Numbered from the stretch's first letter, positions 1 through 8,103 are shown. The stretch is 14,927 nucleotides of DNA from Candidatus Adiutrix sp. (GCA_031285975.1 JAITVE010000031.1:1-14927), one strand, 5' to 3'. The notes: generated by a model from the letters alone, not told the origin. Numbers and translations: made by a program.

Positions 1-121
1 CCCCGGCCGGCGCGGGGGTGACGGGGGGGGTGGTTGGTTGGGGGCCGGGGGGGGGGGGAGGGGGGGGGGGATGCACGCCCCATCACTGCCCCCACCGCCG
101 TCACTGCATGTCAAGGCTGCC
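1..121. other. G-homopolymer-rich non-coding edge
   Basis: This stretch lies downstream of the methyltransferase gene and holds no credible gene. Positions about 24-70 are almost pure G on the plus strand, broken by a few T, A and C, with runs of up to about 12 G. Such runs could form a G-quadruplex. They are also a classic place for sequencing or assembly error at a contig end. I see no clear intrinsic terminator for the methyltransferase here. Confidence 0.5.
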
Positions 122-838
122 TCACGCCTTCCGGCCCGTGAGCTGAATCAGGTTGAAATACTTCCAGCCCCCGGCTTCCATCATGGCGATATCGCTCTTC
201 ACAGGCTCGGGGTAGGCGGTGGATTGCAGCCAGTCTTCCCAGGACTGTTTGAAGCAGTCCATCTCCCGGCACTCCGTCAGGTTCAGGCCGGGTTCTTTTG
301 TCCACAGCGCCTGCCACCAACCCAGGGAATAAAAATGCCACTCCGGTATCCAGATGCTCTTGAGTTCCGGCGGCACGTTATCGGCGGAATAGTCCCCCGT
401 GAAACCCGGCACGGACACGGCCATCAGGCCGCCCGGCTTCAAGAGCGGCAGGAGTTTAGGGAGCATAGCGTCATTGTCGCCGAAATATTGGTAGGCGTCC
501 ACGCTCACAATGGCGTCAAAGTATTCGCGGGCAAAGGGGACGTCCTTGGTCATGTCCACGGAGAGGGGAATGATTTTGCCGTCCAGCCCCAGGCGGGCGA
601 AGCGGGCCGCGTTGTCGGCGGGGTCAATCCACAGGTCGGGCGCGAAGACGGTCACCCCAAATTTTTCCGCCAGCAGAATGGAGGAAATCCCCATGCCGCA
701 GCCCAGGTCCAAGACGCGCATCCCCGCTTTCAGGGGCAGGCTGGCGGTCAATTCCTCCATTGTGCGCATGGCGTTGGGGCCCATCATGGTTTCGAGCAGA
801 AAGGTCTGGTCGTAATGGTCGGTAAATGGCGTTTTCAT
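122..838 (-). CDS. Class I SAM-dependent methyltransferase
   Basis: This 238-residue protein has a complete Rossmann-type methyltransferase core. Motif I is VLDLGCGMG (residues 42-50), which binds S-adenosylmethionine. An acidic residue ends strand 2 (Asp68). The strand-4 block is FDAIVSVDAYQYFG (107-120), followed by LKPGG (133-137). The C-terminal half is rich in Trp and Tyr and probably shapes the acceptor pocket. It resembles the cyclopropane-fatty-acid/sarcosine-dimethylglycine type of small-molecule methylases, but I cannot name the substrate. It has no signal peptide, so it is probably cytosolic. I chose the ATG at 838 because AAGGAG lies 7 bases upstream; an in-frame extension to 964 would run through the intergenic region into the leuC promoter. 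It is divergent from leuC. The family call is solid and the substrate is unknown. Confidence 0.85.
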   Translation of the reverse strand: MKTPFTDHYDQTFLLETMMGPNAMRTMEELTASLPLKAGMRVLDLGCGMGISSILLAEKFGVTVFAPDLWIDPADNAARFARLGLDGKIIPLSVDMTKDVPFAREYFDAIVSVDAYQYFGDNDAMLPKLLPLLKPGGLMAVSVPGFTGDYSADNVPPELKSIWIPEWHFYSLGWWQALWTKEPGLNLTECREMDCFKQSWEDWLQSTAYPEPVKSDIAMMEAGGWKYFNLIQLTGRKA

Positions 839-845
839 GGTTCTA

Positions 846-851
846 CTCCTT
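846..851 (-). promoter_or_regulatory. Shine-Dalgarno site fixing the methyltransferase start
   Basis: CTCCTT on the plus strand reads AAGGAG on the minus strand, 7 bases before the ATG at 836-838. It argues against the longer upstream in-frame start at 964. Confidence 0.75.
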
Positions 852-935
852 GTATAGTTGGGCACAATGTAGCACAAGCAGTCGTGGTTGGGGCAAAAAT
901 TATCGGCGGCTGGAATTTCCCGTAAATTCAGGTGA

Positions 936-964
936 TTGACAGGCGGCTGCGGTTGATATAACAT
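936..964 (+). promoter_or_regulatory. Candidate sigma70-type promoter for leuC
   Basis: A perfect -35 hexamer, TTGACA, lies at 936-941. A -10 could be TATAAC at 957-962 (15-base spacer) or TAACAT at 959-964 (17-base spacer). It sits about 50 bases before the leuC start, in the divergent gap. No leucine leader peptide or T-box was seen in the short leader. Confidence 0.5.
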
Positions 965-1014
965 GGAAGTTTCATGCGATTACCTGACGGCGCGCCGCGC
1001 TTTTTGGAGGAAGA

Positions 1015-2415
1015 ATGGCCAGTTTGCTCGATAAAATTTGGGAAGCCCACGTTGTGGACCGGGCCCCCGGCGAGCCGGATTTGTTGTATATCGACCGGCA
1101 CCTGATTCATGAAGTCACTTCGCCCCAAGCCTTTGAAGGGCTGCGGGCCGCAAGGCGCGGCTTGCGCCGGGCCGATTTGACCTTTGGGGTCATCGACCAC
1201 TCCATCCCCACTGACGACCGCAGCCGCCCCCTGAAAGACGAGGTGGCCGAGGCCCAGTTGGCGGCCCTGGAGAAGAACCAGGCCGAGTTCGGCGTAAAAA
1301 TATTTTTCGGGGCCGACGACCCGCGCCAGGGGGTCATCCACGTGACCATGGCCGAGCAAGGCCTGATTTTGCCGGGCAACACCGTCGTCTGCGGCGACAG
1401 CCACACGGCCACCCACGGGGCCTTCGGCGCGGTGGCCTTCGGCATCGGCACCAGCGAGGTGGAGCACGTTATGGCCACCCAGACCCTCTACCAGGCCAGG
1501 CCCAGGGAAATGGGCGTGGAAGTGCGGGGCCGCCTGGCCCCCGGCGTTTCGGCCAAAGATTTGATTCTGCACATCATCAGCCTGATGGGCGTCTCCGGCG
1601 GCACCGGCTACGCGCTGGAATATTTCGGCGAGGCGGTGCGGGCGCTTTCCATGGAAAGCCGCCTGACGCTCTCCAACATGGCCATTGAGTGCGGCGCGAA
1701 GATGGGGCTCATCGCCCCGGACGAAACCACTATCGCCTACCTCCGGGGCCGCCCCCACGCCCCCCAGGGCGCGGATTTCGACCAGGCCGCCGAATATTGG
1801 CGCACTCTGTTCACCGACCCCGGCCACAAATTCGACCGCCTTTTGACCGTGGACGCGGGCGCGGTGGTGCCCCGCGTCACCTGGGGCACCAACCCTTCCC
1901 AGAGCGTGCCCCTGAGCGATAAAGTGCCCGCGCCCTTTGACTTTGAACACCCCGACGACCGCCTGGCCGCCGAAAAAGCCCTCAACTACCAAAACCTGGA
2001 GCCCGGCACCCGCATACACGACATCCCGGTGGACTACGTGTTTATCGGCTCCTGCACCAATGGCCGCATTGAGGACTTGCGCGAGGCCGCAGCTGTGCTC
2101 AAGGGCCGCAAAGCGGCCAGCGGGGTGACGGTGCTGGTGGTGCCCGGCTCCGGCCTGGTGAAGGCCCAGGCCGAAAAGGAAGGCTTGGCCGCCATCTTCA
2201 AAGAAGCCGGCTGCCAGTGGCGCGACGCGGGCTGCTCCATGTGCCTGGGCATGAACCCCGACCTGGTGCCGCCGGGGCGGCGCTGCGCCAGCACCTCCAA
2301 CCGCAATTTCGAGGGCCGCCAGGGGCGCGATTCCCGCACCCACCTGGTGAGCCCGGCTGTGGCCGCCGCCTCCGCCGTCCGGGGCCGTTTAACCGACCCC
2401 CGCGACTTGAAATAA
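1015..2415 (+). CDS. leuC: 3-isopropylmalate dehydratase large subunit (LeuC)
   Basis: LeuC pairs with LeuD to isomerise 2-isopropylmalate to 3-isopropylmalate, the second dedicated step of leucine synthesis, in the cytosol. The protein has 466 residues, the usual length of the E. coli-type subunit. The three [4Fe-4S] ligands are in place: Cys347 in GSCTNGR, and Cys407 and Cys410 in [10 protein letters not shown]. Other aconitase-family blocks are [14 protein letters not shown] and [11 protein letters not shown]. The ATG at 1015 follows GGAGG (1006-1010) by 4 bases. leuD follows after 107 bp on the same strand. No leuA or leuB lies in the window, so the rest of the pathway must be elsewhere. 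Identification is near certain. Confidence 0.97.
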   Translation: MASLLDKIWEAHVVDRAPGEPDLLYIDRHLIHEVTSPQAFEGLRAARRGLRRADLTFGVIDHSIPTDDRSRPLKDEVAEAQLAALEKNQAEFGVKIFFGADDPRQGVIHVTMAEQGLILPGNTVVCGDSHTATHGAFGAVAFGIGTSEVEHVMATQTLYQARPREMGVEVRGRLAPGVSAKDLILHIISLMGVSGGTGYALEYFGEAVRALSMESRLTLSNMAIECGAKMGLIAPDETTIAYLRGRPHAPQGADFDQAAEYWRTLFTDPGHKFDRLLTVDAGAVVPRVTWGTNPSQSVPLSDKVPAPFDFEHPDDRLAAEKALNYQNLEPGTRIHDIPVDYVFIGSCTNGRIEDLREAAAVLKGRKAASGVTVLVVPGSGLVKAQAEKEGLAAIFKEAGCQWRDAGCSMCLGMNPDLVPPGRRCASTSNRNFEGRQGRDSRTHLVSPAVAAASAVRGRLTDPRDLK

Positions 2416-2477
2416 TTTCTGCGAGCGCGCCGACGAATGCGCACTTGAAGTCGCCTTATATATATAGTATTATATAC

Positions 2478-2505
2478 GCGGCGGTCGAGCCTGAATGACC
2501 GCCGC
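2478..2505 (+). other. Hairpin in the leuC-leuD intergenic region
   Basis: GCGGCGGTC (2478-2486) and GACCGCCGC (2497-2505) form a perfect 9-bp stem with a 10-base loop. It is preceded by an AT tract of alternating T and A (about 2456-2476) and lies 17 bases upstream of the leuD ATG. There is no T-run after it, so it is not a normal intrinsic terminator. It could stabilise the leuC 3' end or tune leuD translation; that role is inferred. Confidence 0.5.
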
Positions 2506-2522
2506 TCCCCAGGGTTAACACG

Positions 2523-3143
2523 ATGGAAAAATTTACGACGCTGACCACCGTGGCCGCTGTTCTCGACCGGCCCAATGTGGATACCGACCTGATAATTCCC
2601 AAGCAGTTTCTCAAGAGCATCAGCCGCTCCGGCTTTGGCCGCTTTGTTTTCAACGACCTGCGCTTTCGGCCGGACGGCTCGCCCGACCCGGATTGCCCGT
2701 TGAACCTGCCCCGCTACCGGGGAGCGGGAGCGCTGGTCAGCCGGGAAAATTTCGGCTGCGGCTCCAGCCGGGAGCACGCGGCCTGGGCCCTCTTGGATTA
2801 CGGCTTCAAGGCCGTCATCTGCCCCTCCTTCGGCGATATATTTAAGAGCAACAGTTTTAAGAACGGCCTCCTGCTGATTGAACTGTCCCAGAAAGAGATT
2901 GACCGGCTTATCCGCCTCATTGAGGACACGCCGGGCTATCAACTGAGCATCGATCTCCCGGCCCAGAGCGTGACCGGCCCGGCGGGCTTTTCCGCTACCT
3001 TTGAAATCGACCCCTTCCGCAAGGAACTCTTGCTCAACGGCTGGGACGACATCAGCCTGACCATGAAAAAAGAAGATAAAATCACCGCCTATGAGCGAAC
3101 CCACGCCCGCCCCTGGCAGGCGGCCGCCAGCGCGGTAAACTGA
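2523..3143 (+). CDS. leuD: 3-isopropylmalate dehydratase small subunit (LeuD)
   Basis: LeuD is the swivelling small subunit that completes the active site of LeuC. The 206-residue length fits the E. coli-type family (about 200). Diagnostic blocks are NVDTDLIIPKQFLK near residue 18 and the substrate-binding GCGSSREHA at 78-86, followed by AWALLDYGFKAVICPSFGDIF and the NSFKNGLL segment typical of the family. The upstream ribosome-binding site is weak (only CAGGG about 9 bases before the ATG), so translation may depend on the leuC message or the hairpin upstream. The protein begins MEKFTTLT, close to the usual LeuD start, which supports this ATG. Very likely co-transcribed with leuC. Confidence 0.96.
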   Translation: MEKFTTLTTVAAVLDRPNVDTDLIIPKQFLKSISRSGFGRFVFNDLRFRPDGSPDPDCPLNLPRYRGAGALVSRENFGCGSSREHAAWALLDYGFKAVICPSFGDIFKSNSFKNGLLLIELSQKEIDRLIRLIEDTPGYQLSIDLPAQSVTGPAGFSATFEIDPFRKELLLNGWDDISLTMKKEDKITAYERTHARPWQAAASAVN

Positions 3144-3157
3144 CCGACGGCCTGACG

Positions 3158-3187
3158 CCGTTGCTCCTGACCGGCAACGGATTTTTA
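3158..3187 (+). terminator. Probable weak intrinsic terminator after leuD
   Basis: CCGTTGC (3158-3164) and GCAACGG (3174-3180) form a perfect 7-bp stem with a 9-base loop. ATTTTTAT follows at once. This would end the leuCD message before the GDH gene. TATAAC just downstream (3186-3191) could be part of the next gene's promoter, but no good -35 was found at the right spacing. Confidence 0.55.
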
Positions 3188-3251
3188 TAACTCTGCAACA
3201 CACCTTAACGCTCGCGCCCGAAACAGCGCGACGCTTCTTGGAGGATTTTCC

Positions 3252-4502
3252 ATGTCTCAAGAAAACCTGAATCCGTTGCTCAACGCGCAAAGGCAGATTA
3301 AAGTCGCTTGCGACAAGCTGGGGACGGAACCCGCAGTGTACGAAATATTGAAACAGCCTGAAAAAGTGCTGGAAGTCTCCATCCCCGTGAGAATGGACGA
3401 CGGCACCATCAAGGTCTTCACCGGCTACCGCAGCCACCACAACAGCGCTGTGGGCCCGCTGAAGGGCGGGATCCGCTTCCACCCCGCCGTGGATCTGGAC
3501 GAAGTCAAGGCCCTCTCCATCTGGATGACCTTCAAATGCGCGGTCACCGGCATCCCCTACGGCGGCGGCAAGGGCGGCGTCACCGTTGACCCGTCGAAAC
3601 TGTCCCAGGGCGAGTTGGAGCGCCTGTCCCGCGGCTACATCCAGGGCATCCACAAACTCATTGGCGAGCAGATTGACGTGCCCGCGCCGGACGTGAACAC
3701 CAACCCCCAGATCATGGCCTGGATGACCGACGAATACTGCAAGCTCGTCGGCCACAGCGCCTTGGGCGTCATCACCGGCAAGCCCGTTGAGTTCGGCGGT
3801 TCCAAGGGCCGTTTCGCGGCCACCGGCCTGGGCATCGCCTTCTCGGCCCGCGAAGCGGCCAAGAAGCTGGGCATGGACATGAAAAAAATGTCCGTGGCCG
3901 TGCAGGGCTTCGGCAACGTCGGCAGCTTCACCGCCCTGTGCTGCCAGCAGCTGGGCGCGAAAGTGGTCTCCGTGGCTGAATGGGACGTCATCCTCTACAA
4001 CGAGGCCGGTCTCGACATCCCCGCCATGCAGGAATACATGAAGAAGAACCGCTCCATCAAGGGCTTCTCCGGCGCGAAAGAAATCAGCGCCGACGAGTTC
4101 TGGAGCCTGAAGGTGGACGCTCTGCTCCCCTGCGCCATGGAAAACGCCATCACCGCCGAAGTGGCGGAGAAAATCAACACCAAGCTGGTGGTTGAAGGCG
4201 CCAACGGCCCCACCACCGCCGAAGGCGATGAAGTCATGAACAAAAAGGGCATCACCGTGGTGCCCGACATTCTGGCCAACGCCGGCGGCGTGACTGTTTC
4301 CTACTTCGAGTGGGTGCAGAACCTTTACGGCTATTACTGGACGGAAGAGGAAGTGGCCCAGAAAGAAGAGCAGGCCATGGTGGACGCCTTCCTGGCTATC
4401 TACGACGTCAAGGAAGAGTACAAGGTCTCCATGAGAACGGCAGCCTACATGCGCTCCATCAAAAAAGTGGCCGCCGCCATGAAGGTTCGCGGCTGGTATT
4501 AA
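3252..4502 (+). CDS. NAD-specific glutamate dehydrogenase
   Basis: It interconverts glutamate and 2-oxoglutarate plus ammonia in the cytosol, as a hexamer in this family. The 416-residue length is standard. PLKGGIRFHP carries substrate-binding Lys71, and PYGGGKGGV carries catalytic Lys107. The dinucleotide fold begins VQGFGNVGS (217-225). At the end of the next strand, where cofactor choice is made, the sequence is Glu243-Trp244-Asp245. As I recall it, the NAD-specific Peptoniphilus asaccharolyticus enzyme has the same E-W-D triad at the same numbers, so I call it NAD-specific. NGPTT, the SYFEWVQN segment and the closing MKVRGWY are family hallmarks. TTGGAGG lies 8 bases before the ATG. It stands alone between two terminators, so it is its own unit. 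NAD dependence suggests a glutamate-catabolic role, which is inferred. Confidence 0.95.
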   Translation: MSQENLNPLLNAQRQIKVACDKLGTEPAVYEILKQPEKVLEVSIPVRMDDGTIKVFTGYRSHHNSAVGPLKGGIRFHPAVDLDEVKALSIWMTFKCAVTGIPYGGGKGGVTVDPSKLSQGELERLSRGYIQGIHKLIGEQIDVPAPDVNTNPQIMAWMTDEYCKLVGHSALGVITGKPVEFGGSKGRFAATGLGIAFSAREAAKKLGMDMKKMSVAVQGFGNVGSFTALCCQQLGAKVVSVAEWDVILYNEAGLDIPAMQEYMKKNRSIKGFSGAKEISADEFWSLKVDALLPCAMENAITAEVAEKINTKLVVEGANGPTTAEGDEVMNKKGITVVPDILANAGGVTVSYFEWVQNLYGYYWTEEEVAQKEEQAMVDAFLAIYDVKEEYKVSMRTAAYMRSIKKVAAAMKVRGWY

Positions 4503-4535
4503 TCCTTGAGGAGCTTCGCTCCCGGGCTGGTTGAC

Positions 4536-4573
4536 AAGCCGGGGCCGCTGTAGAGCGGCCCCGGCTTTATTGT
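4536..4573 (+). terminator. Strong intrinsic terminator after GDH
   Basis: A perfect 14-bp stem (4536-4549 paired with 4554-4567) closes a GTAG tetraloop. The stem is nearly all G/C and is followed by TATTGTT. It lies 34 bases past the GDH stop codon. Confidence 0.9.
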
Positions 4574-4848
4574 TAGGGACGGTTTTTATAGAAAATTCTC
4601 CTGAAGATACGGAAGAATAAAGAAAATACTGTTAAATAGAAGACGAATGTGATATAAATAAAATACTGTTTCATGCTGTTTCGGGTCGGTATTTCAACAA
4701 TAATATCAGTCAATTGATGTTGATTTGGGGCCGAGTTCTCTTTTTTTCTCCGGCGCCCGAATGACGGTTATATCTTCGCCTCTACCGCCGCAGTTCCATT
4801 GCGGCGCACATTACCAGCCATCGCGTGGCAAAAAACCGGGGGAAAACA
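4574..4848 (+). promoter_or_regulatory. AT-rich upstream region of PPDK
   Basis: This gap of about 275 bases has no gene. It is sharply AT-richer than its surroundings up to about 4750. It holds an 11-base direct repeat, AAAATACTGTT, at 4623-4633 and 4660-4670 (37 bases apart). A -10-like TATAAA lies between them at 4653-4658, with only a poor -35 match (CTGTTA, 4629-4634). A dyad TCAACA/TGTTGA spans 4694-4723. A 7-bp hairpin, CGCCGCA/TGCGGCG (4786-4806), lies in the leader about 42 bases before the start codon. Which element is the promoter cannot be settled by eye. Confidence 0.4.
4838..4843 (+). promoter_or_regulatory. Ribosome-binding site selecting the PPDK start
   Basis: GGGGGA lies 5 bases before the ATG at 4849. 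This favours that ATG over the in-frame GTG at 4825, which has no Shine-Dalgarno site. The protein then begins with the usual short lead into the YLFGGKK motif. Confidence 0.65.
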
Positions 4849-7800
4849 ATGGCAGCATCTAAACTCGTGTACTTGTTTGGCGGCAAAAAGACCGACGGCA
4901 ACAGCTCCATGAAAAACCTGTTGGGCGGCAAAGGCGCCAACCTGGCCGAAATGGCCCGCATCGGCCTGCCGGTGCCCGCCGGCTTCACCATCACCACCGA
5001 AGTCTGCACGGCCTATTACCAGAACAACGCCAAATACCCGGCGGCCCTGAAAAAAGAAGTCGAGGCCGCCCTGGGACACATAGAAAAAACCATGGGCGCG
5101 GTCTTCGGCGACGCCGCCAACCCCCTGTTGGTCTCCTGCCGCTCCGGGGCCCGGGCCTCCATGCCCGGCATGATGGACACCGTGCTGAACATCGGCCTCA
5201 ACGACCGCACGGTTGAGGGCCTGATCGCCAAAACCGGCAACCCCCGCTTCGCCTACGATTCCTACCGCCGCTTCGTGGCCATGTACGGCGATGTGGTGAT
5301 GGGCGTGAAGGCTGCTTCGGAACTGGCCGAAGACCCCTTTGACGAAATCATCGGCCACCTGAAAGAAAAAAAGCATTACAAGTCCGACACCGACATGACT
5401 GCCGAGGACTTGAAGTGGCTGGTGGCCGAGTTCAAGGCCCTTATCAAAAAATCGCTGGGCGTGCCCTTCCCCGAAGACCCCCGCGACCAGATGTGGGGAG
5501 CCATCGGCGCGGTTTTTTCCTCGTGGATGATTCCTCGCGCCGTGTCCTACCGCCGCATTCACGACCTGCCGGACGCCTGGGGCACGGCGGTCAACGTTCA
5601 GGCCATGGTCTTCGGCAACATGGGCGACAACTCGGCCACCGGCGTGGCCTTCTCCCGCGACCCCTCCACGGGCGAGAACTATTTTTACGGCGAATACCTC
5701 ATTAACGCCCAGGGCGAAGACGTGGTGGCGGGCATCCGCACCCCCAACCCCATCAACCGCTCCAAACCCCTGCCGGAAGGCGCGAAAAGCACCCTGGCCG
5801 ACGACATGCCCAAGGTCTACAAAGAGCTTGACCAGGTGCGCCTGACCCTGGAAAAGCACTACAAAGATATGCAGGACATTGAGTTCACCATCCAGGAAGG
5901 CAAGCTCTGGATGCTCCAGTGCCGCAACGGCAAGCGCACGGCCCAGGCGGCGGTGAAAATCGCCGTGGATTTGGTGAAGGAAAAACTCATCGACGAAGCC
6001 ACGGCCATCAGCCGCGTCGAGCCGGAACAGCTGACCCAATTGCTGCTCCCGTCCTTTGACCCCAAGGCCAAACGCCAGGTCATCGCCACGGGCCTCCCGG
6101 CCTCGCCGGGGGCGGCGGTGGGCCAGGCCGTCTTCACCGCTTCCGACGCGGTGGCCTGGGCCGAGGCGGGGAAACCCGTCATCCTGGTGCGCCTGGAAAC
6201 CAGCCCCGAAGACATTAACGGCATGTTCCGCGCCCAGGGCATTCTCACCGCCCGCGGCGGCATGACCAGCCACGCGGCCGTGGTGGCCCGCGGCATGGGC
6301 CGCACCTGTGTGGCCGGGGCCAACGACATCACCGTCAGCTATGAAAAGAAACGCTTCGTCACCAAAGGCGGGGCCATCATCAACGAAGGCGACTGGATAT
6401 CCCTGGACGGCAGCCGGGGCGAGATCATCAAGGGCCAGCTGCCCACCATCGCCGCCGGGCTGACGGGCGAATTCGCCACTCTGATGAAATGGGTCAACGC
6501 CTACAAAAAAATCGGCGTGCGCACCAATGCCGACACCCCGCGCGATTCCCGCGTGGCCCGCGACCTCGGCGCTGAGGGCATCGGCCTGTGCCGCACCGAG
6601 CATATGTTCTTTGAAGGCGACCGCATCACCAGTATGCGCGAGATGATCCTGGCCGCCGACGCCGCCGGGCGGCAGAAGGCGCTGGACAAGCTCCTGCCCA
6701 TGCAGCGGCGGGATTTTTACGAAATCTTCAAAGTCATGGACGGCCTGCCCGTGACCATCCGCACCCTGGATCCGCCGCTCCACGAGTTCCTGCCCCACAC
6801 CGACGCGGAAATCGCGGAAGTGGCCAAAGACATCCACGCGAACCCGGCGGACATCAAGGCCAAAATTGAGGAACTGAAAGAGCAGAACCCCATGCTGGGC
6901 CATCGCGGCTGCCGCCTGGGCATCGTCTTCCCCGAAATCACGGCCATGCAGGCCCGGGCCATTTTCGAAGCGGCAGTCCAGGCCGGTAAGGAAAAGGTGA
7001 AAGTGCTGCCGGAAATCATGATTCCCCTGGTGGGCCACGAAAAGGAATTCAGGCTCCAGAAGGAAGTGGTTGACCGCGTGGCCCAGGAGGTTTCGAGCGA
7101 AACCAAGACGCGCCTGAAATATATGGTGGGCACCATGATTGAACTGCCCCGCGCCTGCCTGTCGGCAGACCGCATCGTGCAGGCGGGGGCCGAGTTCTTC
7201 TCCTTCGGCACCAACGACTTGACCCAGACCACCTTTGGCCTCAGCCGCGACGACGCGGGCAAGTTCCTGCCCAGCTACCTTGAGGAAGGCATTTGGGAAA
7301 AAGACCCCTTCGTGACCATTGACGTGCCCGGCGTGGGTTTCCTGGTGGAAACCGGCATCGCCAAAGGCCGTTTGGCGGCGGCGAATTTGAAGATAGGCAT
7401 CTGCGGTGAGCACGGCGGCGACCCGGCCACGGTGCAGTATTGCTGCCGCGCGGGCATGAACTATGTCTCCTGCTCGCCCTTCCGCGTGCCCCTGGCCCGC
7501 CTGGCCGCCGCCCAGCAAGCTATAGCCGAGGCCCAGGCCAAAAAAGCCCCGGCCAAAGCCGCAGCGAAACCCGCTGCCAAAGCCAAAGCGGCCACAAAAG
7601 CAGCCGCCAAGCCGACGGCTAAGAAAGCCGCCGCCAAGGCCCCGGCTAAACCGGTCGCCAAAGCAGCCGCGAAACCCGTCGCCAAAGCCGCCACTAAACC
7701 GACGGCCAAAAAGGCGGTAGCAACGAAACCGGCCGCCAAGGCAACCGCCAAACCAGCGGCCAAGCCCGCCGCCAAAAAAGCCGCCGCGCCCAAGCCCACG

Positions 7801-7908
7801 GCCAAAAAGCCCGCCGCCAAAGCCCCGGCCAAACCGGCAGCCAAGAAAGAACCGGCCAAAAAACCAGCGGCTAAACCCGCCGCCAAGAAACCGGCCAGCA
7901 AGAAATAA
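4849..7908 (+). CDS. ppdK: Pyruvate, phosphate dikinase with Lys/Ala/Pro-rich C-terminal tail
   Basis: PPDK interconverts pyruvate + ATP + Pi and PEP + AMP + PPi. The product has 1019 residues, against roughly 870-900 for normal PPDK. The N-terminal ATP-binding domain starts at YLFGGKK and LLGGKGANLAEM. The swivelling phosphohistidine domain has GGMTSHAAVVARGMG, with His475 as phosphocarrier and Thr473 at the position regulated by PDRP-type kinases. The C-terminal barrel has GLCRTEHMFF, GTNDLTQTTFGLSRDD and ICGEHGGDP with catalytic Cys852. The normal enzyme ends near residue 895. From about 898 to 1019 the chain is a low-complexity tail of Ala, Lys, Pro and some Thr, strongly basic, like bacterial histone H1-like or AlgP-type tails. 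The reading frame stays open into it and a terminator follows the stop, so the tail looks genuine. It is a single-gene unit. Confidence 0.96.
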   Translation: MAASKLVYLFGGKKTDGNSSMKNLLGGKGANLAEMARIGLPVPAGFTITTEVCTAYYQNNAKYPAALKKEVEAALGHIEKTMGAVFGDAANPLLVSCRSGARASMPGMMDTVLNIGLNDRTVEGLIAKTGNPRFAYDSYRRFVAMYGDVVMGVKAASELAEDPFDEIIGHLKEKKHYKSDTDMTAEDLKWLVAEFKALIKKSLGVPFPEDPRDQMWGAIGAVFSSWMIPRAVSYRRIHDLPDAWGTAVNVQAMVFGNMGDNSATGVAFSRDPSTGENYFYGEYLINAQGEDVVAGIRTPNPINRSKPLPEGAKSTLADDMPKVYKELDQVRLTLEKHYKDMQDIEFTIQEGKLWMLQCRNGKRTAQAAVKIAVDLVKEKLIDEATAISRVEPEQLTQLLLPSFDPKAKRQVIATGLPASPGAAVGQAVFTASDAVAWAEAGKPVILVRLETSPEDINGMFRAQGILTARGGMTSHAAVVARGMGRTCVAGANDITVSYEKKRFVTKGGAIINEGDWISLDGSRGEIIKGQLPTIAAGLTGEFATLMKWVNAYKKIGVRTNADTPRDSRVARDLGAEGIGLCRTEHMFFEGDRITSMREMILAADAAGRQKALDKLLPMQRRDFYEIFKVMDGLPVTIRTLDPPLHEFLPHTDAEIAEVAKDIHANPADIKAKIEELKEQNPMLGHRGCRLGIVFPEITAMQARAIFEAAVQAGKEKVKVLPEIMIPLVGHEKEFRLQKEVVDRVAQEVSSETKTRLKYMVGTMIELPRACLSADRIVQAGAEFFSFGTNDLTQTTFGLSRDDAGKFLPSYLEEGIWEKDPFVTIDVPGVGFLVETGIAKGRLAAANLKIGICGEHGGDPATVQYCCRAGMNYVSCSPFRVPLARLAAAQQAIAEAQAKKAPAKAAAKPAAKAKAATKAAAKPTAKKAAAKAPAKPVAKAAAKPVAKAATKPTAKKAVATKPAAKATAKPAAKPAAKKAAAPKPTAKKPAAKAPAKPAAKKEPAKKPAAKPAAKKPASKK
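7540..7905 (+). repeat. Low-complexity AAKP repeat encoding the PPDK tail
   Basis: About 122 codons are almost only GCC/GCG/GCT/GCA (Ala), AAA/AAG (Lys), CCC/CCG/CCA (Pro) and a few ACN (Thr), in irregular KPAAK, AKAAAKP and TAKKA units. Synonymous codons vary between units, so the protein pattern is more regular than the DNA. This suggests selection on the peptide rather than very recent slippage. Pro, Ala and Lys recur with no acidic residues until a single Glu near the end. Confidence 0.85.
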
Positions 7909-7933
7909 CGGCTCCCCTGAGCCGCCAAACACA

Positions 7934-7974
7934 AAACGATCCTTCCAGGAATTCTGGAAGGATCGTTTCTTTTG
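7934..7974 (+). terminator. Strong intrinsic terminator after PPDK
   Basis: A perfect 15-bp stem (7934-7948 with 7954-7968) and a 5-base loop are followed by CTTTTG. The stem starts with AAA and ends with TTT, so it could also work on the minus strand for transcripts arriving from cdsA. Confidence 0.9.
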
Positions 7975-8103
7975 TGCCGACACCGGAAAGGCATGGGCCC
8001 CGACCTTCACCGGGGTGATGGTCTGGTGTATGCAGGGGTGATAATTACGGCTAATGCACCCAGTCTATGTCTGCGTCATCGTCATGCCGCCGCGCCACAC
8101 CGC

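Noticed and set aside
928..2343. Long minus-strand frame opposite leuC
   Set aside because: It mirrors leuC codon structure, gives Gly/Ala/His-rich translation, and lacks a ribosome-binding site and family motifs.
2034..3755. Minus-strand frame across leuC, leuD and GDH
   Set aside because: It crosses three gene boundaries and two regulatory regions, so it cannot be a real gene.
4768..8010. A 1080-codon open frame on the minus strand opposite PPDK
   Set aside because: It is a GC-skew shadow of the PPDK gene: low-complexity Gly/Phe/Arg/His translation, no domain, and it is antisense to a certain gene with all catalytic motifs.
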